From RGIG2041 sp045652745 (GTDB lineage Bacteria; Bacillota; Clostridia; UBA1381; UMGS1253), in NCBI GenBank assembly GCA_045652745.1, contig JAZRUW010000007.1:1-33118 (forward strand): a stretch of DNA of 33,118 nucleotides, given 5' to 3'. The notes below the pieces were generated by a model, which did no database searches, was not told where the DNA came from, and saw nothing but the letters and a program-made list of their open reading frames with translations. Positions 15,509 to 21,715 of the stretch are shown here, piece by piece. The translations under genes and the position numbers were made by a program. Positions within the stretch are counted from its first letter, which is position 1; each line of letters begins with the position of its first letter.

Positions 15509-16066
15509 TTATTTTTCTAAAAGGTTCCGTAAATTTTCTCTCGCTCTGCTCAGTCTCGATTTCACCGTACCTACGCTGATACCGAGGACCTGCGCAATCT
15601 GTTCATAATCCAAATCCTCAAATTCTCGTAAAATCAGAACACTCCTGTGTTTTTCACTCAAACGGGAAATCGCATCTAAAATCTCACGCCGCTGTTCGTT
15701 GGACAAAACAATTTTCTCCGGAGATGCAGATGCATCGACAATCGGCAGAGTATACTCTTCTTCCTCATCCGTCTGCACCTGAAGCGGTACCGTGCGCACA
15801 CGTCTGCCGCGTTTTCGAAGTTCATCCAAACTTGCATTTACGGTGATGCGGTGAATCCACGTATCCAGCGCCGCACTTCCCGTAAAACTTCCGATTTTTC
15901 TGTAAAGTTTAACAAAAACTTCCTGCGCCACATCATAAGCATCTTCACGGTCGCAAAGCATACCGTATGCAATATTGATGATTTTATTCTGGTACATTTT
16001 CACCAATGTCTCAAATGCGCCGGGTTCATTTTCCCTGCACTTTTGCAGGAGTTCATCCTTAGTCAT
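15509..16066 (-). CDS. ECF sigma factor (SigW/SigE-like)
   Basis: A 185-residue group 4 sigma factor. Region 2 includes IINIAYGMLCDREDAYDVAQ and VFVKLYRKIGSFTG with LDTWIHRITVNASLDELRK. Region 4 is LSEKHRSVLILREFEDLDYE followed by the helix-turn-helix IAQVLGISVGTVKSRLSRAR. The start at 16066 follows AAGGAGG at good spacing. It is paired with the anti-sigma gene downstream. No ECF-type promoter (TGAAAC..CGTA-like) was found in the 39 bp before the gene; it may be transcribed from the aroC promoter or from within aroC. Confidence 0.95.
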   Translation of the reverse strand: MTKDELLQKCRENEPGAFETLVKMYQNKIINIAYGMLCDREDAYDVAQEVFVKLYRKIGSFTGSAALDTWIHRITVNASLDELRKRGRRVRTVPLQVQTDEEEEYTLPIVDASASPEKIVLSNEQRREILDAISRLSEKHRSVLILREFEDLDYEQIAQVLGISVGTVKSRLSRARENLRNLLEK

Positions 16067-16098
16067 ACGGTCGCCTCCTTCCCGTGTTTACGTTTGTT

Positions 16099-16116
16099 GG
16101 TTAGTTTAAACTAATC
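16099..16116. repeat. GTTAG-N6-CTAA palindrome at the aroC/sigma junction
   Basis: GGTTAG-tttaaa-CTAATC overlaps the aroC stop codon. It has the same half sites and 6-bp spacer as 17366-17383 and 17503-17520, with one mirrored mismatch. Confidence 0.45.
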
Positions 16117-17224
16117 GGCTTTTAAGTTGCTCCATGTTATCTGCACCAAAACGGTCAAGTACCGCTTTGGCAAGCTCGAATGCAACTACACTTTCGCATA
16201 CAATACTGCACGCCGTTATCGCACAAACGTCACTGCGCTCCACAGTTGCAAGCACTTTTTCTTTTGTGCGGATATCTACGCTTTCCAGCGGTGTGTACAG
16301 TGTTGGAATCGGTTTCATCGCTGCTTTTATTACGATCGTTTCCCCGTTGGACATGCCACCCTCGATGCCGCCGGCGTTATTGGTTAGTCTTGCATAACCG
16401 CTGTTATAAACAATCGGGTCGTGTACCTTAGAACCCGGCAAACCTGCCGCTTCAAAACCCATACCGAACTCGACGCCCTTAATGGCTTGCACACTCATAA
16501 GAGCGCCCGCAAGTGCACCGTCCAGCTTACGGTCATAATGCACATAACTGCCAAGGCCAGCCATCACACCCTCTGCGATAATTTCTACCACACCACCGAG
16601 CGATTCGCCCGCCGCTTTGGCTTCATCTATATACTTAACAGCAAGTGCCTGCGCTTCTTCATCATACATGCGCATCTCGCTCGTGTTGATTTTCTCTTTC
16701 AAGTCCGGCACCGTATACGGCGTAGCATCTATTGCATCCGCCACGCGTACTACGCGCCCCGTTACCGTAATGCCAAGCTCTTCCAAAAGACACATGCACA
16801 GTGCACCGACCGCCGTACGGATGGCCGTTTCCCTCGCGCTGGCACGTTCTAAAACATTACGCATATCCGTATGGTTATATTTCATCGCACCGGTTAAATC
16901 TGCATGTCCCGGACGCGCAACATACACCGCACGTTCGTCGTTGGCTTCGAGCGCCCCCATAATCTTTTCCCAATTCTTATAATCGCGGTTTTCAATCCGC
17001 AGAGCAATCGGACTGCCGAGCGTTTTGCCGCCGCGCACACCGCTTAGAATCTCCACGCGGTCCGTTTCAATCTTCATGCGGTCGCCGCGGCCGTGACCGC
17101 CCTGTCTGCGTGCAAGTTTGTCATTGATTTTTTCAACATCTACTTTCAGGTTTGACGGCAAGCCCTCCACGATGGCTACTAAGCATTTACCGTGCGTCTC
17201 TCCTGCATCCAAAAATCTGAGCAT
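16106..17224 (-). CDS. aroC: Chorismate synthase
   Basis: Makes chorismate from EPSP, the last common step to aromatic amino acids, using reduced FMN. The 372-residue length is normal. Motifs seen are GETHGKCLVAIVEGLPSNL, the RRQGGHGRGDRMKIE signature, RPGHADLTGAMKYNHTDMRN and ERASARETA. GGMSNGETIVIKAAMKPIPT and DVCAITACSIVCESVVAFEL lie at the C-terminus. AAAGGAGGG sets the start at 17224; the frame is open to 17284 but that region contains the promoter. It heads a four-gene minus-strand cluster with the sigma, anti-sigma and deacetylase genes. No other shikimate gene is in the window. Confidence 0.97.
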   Translation of the reverse strand: MLRFLDAGETHGKCLVAIVEGLPSNLKVDVEKINDKLARRQGGHGRGDRMKIETDRVEILSGVRGGKTLGSPIALRIENRDYKNWEKIMGALEANDERAVYVARPGHADLTGAMKYNHTDMRNVLERASARETAIRTAVGALCMCLLEELGITVTGRVVRVADAIDATPYTVPDLKEKINTSEMRMYDEEAQALAVKYIDEAKAAGESLGGVVEIIAEGVMAGLGSYVHYDRKLDGALAGALMSVQAIKGVEFGMGFEAAGLPGSKVHDPIVYNSGYARLTNNAGGIEGGMSNGETIVIKAAMKPIPTLYTPLESVDIRTKEKVLATVERSDVCAITACSIVCESVVAFELAKAVLDRFGADNMEQLKSRLV

Positions 17225-17255
17225 GTTGCTCCCTCCTTTGGTATCAAACGCCTTT

Positions 17256-17284
17256 ATTTTATCACAATCTGTTTTACGGCGCAA
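17256..17284 (-). promoter_or_regulatory. Promoter of aroC and probably the downstream cluster
   Basis: On the minus strand: TTGCGC (17279-17284), 17-bp spacer, TAAAAT (17256-17261). Confidence 0.6.
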
Positions 17285-17329
17285 GTAAATCCACGAAAAA
17301 ACCTTTTTGAATTTTCCGAAATTTACCTG

Positions 17330-17358
17330 TTGACATTTTACGGATTTCCTGCTATACT
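17330..17358 (+). promoter_or_regulatory. Strong plus-strand promoter with no protein gene behind it
   Basis: TTGACA (17330-17335), 17-bp spacer, TATACT (17353-17358); one base from consensus. It points into the 17359-17572 gap, away from the minus-strand genes on both sides. Confidence 0.8.
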
Positions 17359-17364
17359 AAATAT

Positions 17365-17461
17365 AGGTTAGAAAAAACTAACCAGCGCAGATCCATCTGT
17401 GAACCTTCTAATTTTTAACAGGCCGTCGGGCGTGCACCTTGCATCCCGGCGGTTTTGTTTT
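17365..17461 (+). ncRNA. Candidate small RNA of about 95 nt
   Basis: Transcription from the promoter at 17330 would start near 17365. It would run through GGTTAG-A6-CTAACC and a weak CAGA-tcca-TCTG hairpin, and stop at a terminator. The terminator is CCGTCGGG (17423-17430) / CCCGGCGG (17445-17452), an 8-bp stem with one G-U, then TTTTGTTTT. There is no ATG in the transcript and no ribosome binding site. It matches no RNA family I recognise; SRP, 6S and the common riboswitch motifs are absent. If the terminator leaks, a second one at 17524-17570 would end the transcript. Confidence 0.55.
17366..17383. promoter_or_regulatory. Palindrome at the start site of the candidate sRNA
   Basis: GGTTAG-aaaaaa-CTAACC, a perfect 6-bp inverted repeat with a 6-bp spacer, 7 bp downstream of the -10. 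It could be a repressor operator or the first hairpin of the RNA. Confidence 0.5.
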
Positions 17462-17502
17462 CTCCATTATCCAACGCACACAATCTGTCAATGTTTTCAA
17501 TT

Positions 17503-17520
17503 CGTTAGTTTTCGCTAACC
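17503..17520. repeat. Second GTTAG-N6-CTAAC palindrome in the gap
   Basis: GTTAG-ttttcg-CTAAC, with the same half sites and spacer as 17366-17383, lying 137 bp away and next to the bidirectional terminator. Confidence 0.45.
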
Positions 17521-17523
17521 TTC

Positions 17524-17570
17524 ATACAAAAAGGAACGGGCAGCCATTCGTTGCCCGTTCCTTTTTGTAT
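17524..17570. terminator. Bidirectional terminator after the DHHW gene
   Basis: A 19-bp perfect stem ATACAAAAAGGAACGGGCA / TGCCCGTTCCTTTTTGTAT with a 9-base loop. It ends the minus-strand DHHW/MBOAT transcript and any plus-strand read-through. Confidence 0.9.
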
Positions 17571-17572
17571 GT

Positions 17573-18679
17573 TTATCTCAACGCAAGCGAATTATTTAAA
17601 AGCGAAGTCGAATACATAAAGAGTACGTCGTCCGCAGTTTCAAAATCCACAAAATTTCCTACAAAACTACTTTGAATATAACGGATATCCACAACCGTTA
17701 TCTTACTGTATCCCTGCGCCAAAAGCGGTGCTAAACTTGAGCCGAACGAATCTCGAAACAACACCAATTCCCTCTCCTGCGTTGCCTGCGGATTTTCAAT
17801 CGTTACAAGCGCCGCTGTACCCGATAAAAACATCTCGTACGGATCTTTGCCGTTCGCCTTGTCCATGTTGTATAGCGCACCCTCTACCGGCTTGCCGGTA
17901 TCGTAATACGTTACCTTGCATTCCTCCAATTCCGGATTGGTCAGGTACTGAATTGTATCAGGTGCAAGCGATAACGGCAACTGCCCTGCATACACACCGT
18001 AAAACGGATTGTCTAGCGTATGCACCTCATACTCCGACTTTACAACTGTTCCCATCTGTGCGGCAATGCGCTCGGCAATATCCGTAATCTTTTCCTGTTT
18101 CCAATGGGTATCCGTTGTATAATAATCCTCTAAATCCAATAGCGGAAAAACATCAATATACTCCATACCCTCCACGCGCGAAAGCATCTCGGAAACCAAG
18201 TTTTCATAATCCAGACTCGGATAACCGTTCGGTCTGGCAAGCAGATAATTTTTATCCGGTACAATGCTTAAATACACATCCGCATCCGTGTCTTTCAAAT
18301 ACGTTTCCTGCAAATAGGAAAACCGCTCTGCCGCATGGTCAAGCATCGCTCCGTTTAACTCGTCGTCGATTTTGGAAACGTGCCCATCGGCCATAAACAG
18401 ACCGTTGGTATCTTTTTTAGCAAACACATACTTGTTTAAAATTGCTTTAAATCCGCGCAAGCGGTCACGCAGCGGAAACTGGTCTGCCGTATAGCTTTCA
18501 AAACCACCGGTAAATTCTCCGCTTGCGATACTCTCTATACTGATTTCGGGCAACTGCGCCAATTCGCGGCGCTCCGCATCGGAAAAGGCATCGGCCGGCT
18601 TAAAAATGCAGGCAAGCGAAACACCGAGCAAGATTGCCGCAAACAACACAACCGTAAGGATACTTTTTTTGTTCTTCAT
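17573..18679 (-). CDS. DHHW family protein (AlgX/SGNH-like, MBOAT partner)
   Basis: A 368-residue membrane-anchored extracytoplasmic protein. An N-terminal TM or uncleaved signal lies at residues 7-26. The rest resembles the DHHW/AlgX-like SGNH hydrolase fold that works with MBOAT acyltransferases. It has the catalytic-type motif TTDTHWKQ (Asp190, His192) and a Ser-containing LFRDSFGSSLAPLL near residue 310. FTGGFESYTADQFPLRDRLR at residues 56-75 is typical of the family. It lies 11 bp behind the MBOAT gene. MBOAT imports acyl groups and the partner transfers them to an exported polymer (established for AlgI/AlgX and DltB/DltD-type systems). The target polymer here is unknown. Confidence 0.85.
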   Translation of the reverse strand: MKNKKSILTVVLFAAILLGVSLACIFKPADAFSDAERRELAQLPEISIESIASGEFTGGFESYTADQFPLRDRLRGFKAILNKYVFAKKDTNGLFMADGHVSKIDDELNGAMLDHAAERFSYLQETYLKDTDADVYLSIVPDKNYLLARPNGYPSLDYENLVSEMLSRVEGMEYIDVFPLLDLEDYYTTDTHWKQEKITDIAERIAAQMGTVVKSEYEVHTLDNPFYGVYAGQLPLSLAPDTIQYLTNPELEECKVTYYDTGKPVEGALYNMDKANGKDPYEMFLSGTAALVTIENPQATQERELVLFRDSFGSSLAPLLAQGYSKITVVDIRYIQSSFVGNFVDFETADDVLFMYSTSLLNNSLALR

Positions 18680-18690
18680 TTCGCCACCTC

Positions 18691-20091
18691 CTAAAATCTG
18701 AAATACAAAAACGGGTTAAACGAGCCGTCCGCCAGAAAGGCCGTTACTGCAACTAAAATAAACAGCAGATACGGAATTTCCAGTATGCCGATAGATACCG
18801 CGCCGAGTTTCGTTTTACCCAACCGCGCCATTGCCAGCTTTGGAAGCGGTGTTGCCGCTACCGCGCCGACCAAAATCAGCCAGCCGTAGTTTTTAAGCTG
18901 ATAAAGCGCTGTCCCGGAAACAAACGGAATACCGCCTGCGCCAAACAAACCGCCGACGCGCAAAAATGCTTCCCCCAAATTGTTTGCCGAAAAGATGACA
19001 AAACTAATTGCCACCAAAAACAGCACATATACATGACGAAGTCCTTTGCTTTTTTCCAGCACATTCGTAAGGAAAAACTTTTCCACCAGCAAAAGCACGC
19101 CGAAGAATACACCCCAAACGATGAAATTCCATTCCGCGCCGTGCCAAAATCCCGTCAAAAACCATACCGTAAAGATATTCAAAACAAATCTGCCCTTACT
19201 TACGCGGTTGCCGCCCATCGGGATGTAAACATAGTCGCGAAACCATGTGCCGAGCGACATGTGCCAGCGACGCCAAAAATCCGTAATACTCTTTGCAATA
19301 AACGGGTAATTGAAATTCTCCAAAAAATCAAAACCGAAGATTTTGCCGAGGCCGATGGCCATATCGCTGTAGCCGGAAAAATCAAAATAAATCTGGAGCA
19401 TATACGCAATAGCAAACAGCCAGAAAAACAGCACCGATGTGTCCGATGTGGTATAAAACACATCGCAAAGTTCACCCAAAGTATTTGCAAGCAGGATTTT
19501 TTTGCCCATACCGAAAATAAAACGTCGAATACCCTCCGCGCATTTTTCAAAGGTATGCTCTCGATATTCAAGTTGTTTTTCCACGTCCGCATAACGCACA
19601 ATCGGACCTGCAATGAGTTGCGGAAATAAAGCCACATATGCCGCAAGGTTAATCGGATTTTTCTGTGCCGCCACATTTCCGCGGTACACATCAATGGTAT
19701 AACTTAAAATCTGGAACGTGTAAAAACTGATACCGATCGGCAACGCCAGATTTAAAAACGTCACCGAAAGCCCCGTCACACGCGCAAAGTTTTCAATAAA
19801 GAAATCCGCATACTTAAAATAACCCAAAATCGCCAAAAAAGCGATTACGGAAATCAGCATAAACACCTTAGACGCCGGACAGCCGCGGTAGCGTTCAATC
19901 AAAAGACCGAGTACATACCCCGAAAGCACGGTTGCCAGCATCAAAAATACATATACCGGCTCGCCCCACGCATAAAACACAAGGCTAAAGAGCAAAAGCA
20001 CGGTGTTTTTCAGCGGGCGCGGTGCAATAAAATACAAAATGAGCACGCACGGCAAAAAATAATATAAAAACGGAATACTAGAAAACAGCAT
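18691..20091 (-). CDS. MBOAT family O-acyltransferase (AlgI/DltB-like)
   Basis: A 466-residue polytopic membrane protein with about ten or more hydrophobic segments. It passes acyl groups, usually acetyl, across the membrane for O-acylation of an exported polysaccharide. It starts MLFSSIPFLYYFLPCVLILY, the usual AlgI-type N-terminus. It also has LPIGISFYTFQILSYTIDVYRG, FDFSGYSDMAIGLGKIFGF, ADFWRRWHMSLGTWFRDYVYIPMGG-type sequence, and FLTGFWHGAEWNFIVWG with the catalytic His317. AAGGAG gives the start at 20091. It is co-transcribed with the DHHW gene. No glycan-synthesis gene adjoins, so the substrate cannot be named. Confidence 0.93.
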   Translation of the reverse strand: MLFSSIPFLYYFLPCVLILYFIAPRPLKNTVLLLFSLVFYAWGEPVYVFLMLATVLSGYVLGLLIERYRGCPASKVFMLISVIAFLAILGYFKYADFFIENFARVTGLSVTFLNLALPIGISFYTFQILSYTIDVYRGNVAAQKNPINLAAYVALFPQLIAGPIVRYADVEKQLEYREHTFEKCAEGIRRFIFGMGKKILLANTLGELCDVFYTTSDTSVLFFWLFAIAYMLQIYFDFSGYSDMAIGLGKIFGFDFLENFNYPFIAKSITDFWRRWHMSLGTWFRDYVYIPMGGNRVSKGRFVLNIFTVWFLTGFWHGAEWNFIVWGVFFGVLLLVEKFFLTNVLEKSKGLRHVYVLFLVAISFVIFSANNLGEAFLRVGGLFGAGGIPFVSGTALYQLKNYGWLILVGAVAATPLPKLAMARLGKTKLGAVSIGILEIPYLLFILVAVTAFLADGSFNPFLYFRF

Positions 20092-20111
20092 CTCAAAATC
20101 TCCTTTTCACG

Positions 20112-20140
20112 AAAAAACGGGCGCTGCGCGTCCGTTTTTT
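20112..20140 (-). terminator. Terminator between the lipoprotein and MBOAT genes
   Basis: On either strand AAAAAACGG-x-CGC - loop - GCG-x-CCGTTTTTT. On the minus strand it follows the lipoprotein gene by 10 bp and precedes the MBOAT start by 20 bp, so it would either insulate the two units or allow partial read-through. Confidence 0.75.
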
Positions 20141-20149
20141 TCTATGAAA

Positions 20150-20803
20150 TTACGCTTCAAACTGCTTCGGGCACATTACAAAGAAGACTTTATTTCCGAC
20201 ATTGCCCGTCACCATTTCTTCTGCCTCTACACAGATGTTCCAACGTAAGTTTGCGTTCTTTTTTAAGTTGGCGATAAAGTCTGCCGGCTTTACATTATCT
20301 TCGAGTTCAAACACGTAACCGACAAATGCAATCGAGCCCATCATCGGCATAAAGGTCGCACCCTTCTTAAAGCCTTTGACTTCGTAGTTGTCAAAACCGG
20401 AAAGCAAACCCGGCTCTACCTCCATAGCCCCTGCCATAAACGGCAAAATGCTGTTTTGCGCAAGGCTTTCTGCTATAGCAAGCGCATCTTTGCTGTTTGC
20501 CTGTGCCTTAAATTCACCAAGCAAAGTATTGCCTACGGTCTTTACGCCTTCCTCTTTTTTATCCTCGGCCGGCTTATTTTCTTCCGGCTTACTCTCTGCC
20601 GGCTTGTTTTCTTCCGGCTTCTGTGCCGTTTCATCCGTTGCCGGCGCCTTATCTTCTTCCGGCGCCTCCGTCTTGTCGTTTTCTTCCACGTTTTCTACGA
20701 CTTCATCCGGGTTGATTTGCCCATCGTCTGCCGGCTTTTCGCCGCAAGCGGCAAAGGCAAGCACCATACTGATGGCCAAAAGCATTGCAAGTATTTTTTT
20801 CAT
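20150..20803 (-). CDS. Lipoprotein with a Pro/Glu/Lys-rich linker, unknown function
   Basis: A 217-residue secreted lipoprotein. The signal peptide MKKILAMLLAISMVLAFAAC ends in a clear lipobox (FAAC). Residues 21-86 are acidic and low-complexity with repeated KPEENKPAE units, a likely wall-spanning spacer. A compact C-terminal domain (about 88-217) has LLGEFKAQANSKDALAIAES, LPFMAGAMEVEPG and ends NLRWNICVEAEEMVTGNVGN KVFFVMCP (written in two parts), with two Cys that could bond. I do not recognise this domain family. The start follows AAAGGAG, and a full consensus promoter drives it. Neighbours suggest an envelope role. Confidence 0.8.
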   Translation of the reverse strand: MKKILAMLLAISMVLAFAACGEKPADDGQINPDEVVENVEENDKTEAPEEDKAPATDETAQKPEENKPAESKPEENKPAEDKKEEGVKTVGNTLLGEFKAQANSKDALAIAESLAQNSILPFMAGAMEVEPGLLSGFDNYEVKGFKKGATFMPMMGSIAFVGYVFELEDNVKPADFIANLKKNANLRWNICVEAEEMVTGNVGNKVFFVMCPKQFEA

Positions 20804-20889
20804 TTTTAATTCTCCTTTATTCTTTTGTTTTGTTGTTCACGCTGTAATAGACGTATATTCGCAAAAAAAGTTCCGTCGCTTACAAAAAT

Positions 20890-20918
20890 ATTATACTAAA
20901 AAGTTTTTACACTGTCAA
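20890..20918 (-). promoter_or_regulatory. Consensus promoter of the lipoprotein gene
   Basis: On the minus strand TTGACA (20913-20918), 17-bp spacer, TATAAT (20890-20895): an exact sigma-A consensus, about 85 bp before the start codon. Confidence 0.88.
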
Positions 20919-21012
20919 TGCGTGTCCTACTGCGCCTCAAAACGGCAATTTAAAGCATTTTTTTGCACTAAATTCCATTTTTTTGTTAAAGTTGCCGAAA
21001 TTATGGATTTTC

Positions 21013-21041
21013 TTGACTTTACTTCGTGCGCGTGTTAAAAT
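21013..21041 (+). promoter_or_regulatory. Promoter of the purine operon
   Basis: TTGACT (21013-21018), 17-bp spacer, TAAAAT (21036-21041), with transcription predicted to start a few bases before the riboswitch. Confidence 0.8.
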
Positions 21042-21053
21042 ATATAAGTAAAA

Positions 21054-21132
21054 GTTTTTTGTGACTGACGGATACGTGGAGATTACCACATGGGAGCAAA
21101 AAACATAAAAATTTGTCGACCGTCTGGGCAGT
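21054..21132 (+). promoter_or_regulatory. ZTP riboswitch (pfl motif)
   Basis: Senses ZMP/ZTP, the purine intermediate that builds up when 10-formyl-THF is short. P1 is GTTTTTTG (21054-21061) / CAAAAAAC (21097-21104). P2 is GTGG (21076-21079) / CCAC (21086-21089). The conserved bases GTGACTGACGG, TGGGAGC and CCGTCTGGGCAG match the motif. ACGG (21068-21071) can pair with CCGT (21120-21123) as the pseudoknot. The downstream terminator shares GGCAG with the aptamer, so ligand binding should prevent termination and turn on the operon. That fits the operon's two formyl-THF-dependent enzymes, PurN and PurH. Confidence 0.92.
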
Positions 21133-21167
21133 CCTTTACACGTTAGGTGGATAGGATTGCCTTTTTT
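21127..21167 (+). terminator. Riboswitch-controlled intrinsic terminator
   Basis: GGCAGTCCT (21127-21135) / AGGATTGCC (21153-21161) with one G-U pair, followed by TTTTTT. The 5' arm overlaps the aptamer's conserved GGGCAG, making ligand binding and termination mutually exclusive. Confidence 0.85.
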
Positions 21168-21198
21168 AGGTTTGTTACAGAATTGGAGGATAAAACGT

Positions 21199-21693
21199 AT
21201 GAAAAAAGTCGGTATCATCATGGGCAGTGACAGCGATTTGCCCGTAGTGGAAAAAGCAATAAACCTGTTAGAATGTGTGGGTGTACCGTTTGAGGTGCAT
21301 GTATTTTCTGCACACCGCACACCGGTAGAAGCCAAGGAATTTGCCGCAAACGCGCGCAAAAACGGTTTTGGCGTACTCATTGCCGCTGCAGGCAAAGCAG
21401 CACACCTTGCAGGTGCAATCGCCGCAAACACAACTCTGCCGGTCATCGGTATTCCGATTAAGTCCTCGACACTCGACGGCCTGGACGCACTTTTATCGAC
21501 CGTTCAGATGCCGAATGATATTCCGGTTGCAACCGTTGCCATTGACGGTGCATACAATGCAGCGCTTCTGGCCATGCAGATGCTCGGCATCGAAGATGCC
21601 CATGTGGCAGAGATTTTAGAAAACGCCCGCGAAGGCGCTAAGGAAAGCGTACTTGCAAAAAATGCAGCCATTGAAGCAAAATACAATAAATAA
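21199..21693 (+). CDS. purE: 5-(carboxyamino)imidazole ribonucleotide mutase PurE
   Basis: A 164-residue enzyme making CAIR. The catalytic layout is clear: GIIMGSDSDLPVVEKA, then SAHRTP (His39), then AAGKAAHLAGAIAAN and VIGIPIKSSTLDGLDALLST. Class I enzymes use N5-CAIR made by PurK; no purK is in this window, so it is either elsewhere or CO2 is used directly. GGAGG (21185-21189) precedes ATG 21199. An in-frame TTG at 21157 lies in the riboswitch terminator and is rejected. It is the first gene of the operon. Confidence 0.95.
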   Translation: MKKVGIIMGSDSDLPVVEKAINLLECVGVPFEVHVFSAHRTPVEAKEFAANARKNGFGVLIAAAGKAAHLAGAIAANTTLPVIGIPIKSSTLDGLDALLSTVQMPNDIPVATVAIDGAYNAALLAMQMLGIEDAHVAEILENAREGAKESVLAKNAAIEAKYNK

Positions 21694-21715
21694 TTTACTC
21701 CGGAGGTAGACACAT

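Noticed and set aside
17365..17461. T-box, preQ1 riboswitch, SRP RNA or 6S RNA identity for the candidate sRNA
   Set aside because: None of the conserved bases of these families could be found, and no downstream plus-strand gene exists to regulate.
17439..17675. 78-codon plus-strand open frame in the aroC-DHHW gap
   Set aside because: It starts in the sRNA terminator, has no ribosome binding site, crosses a strong bidirectional terminator and overlaps the DHHW gene.
21157..21198. Upstream TTG start extending purE by 14 residues
   Set aside because: It lies in the T tract of the riboswitch terminator, while GGAGG fits ATG 21199 and the family's N-terminus.
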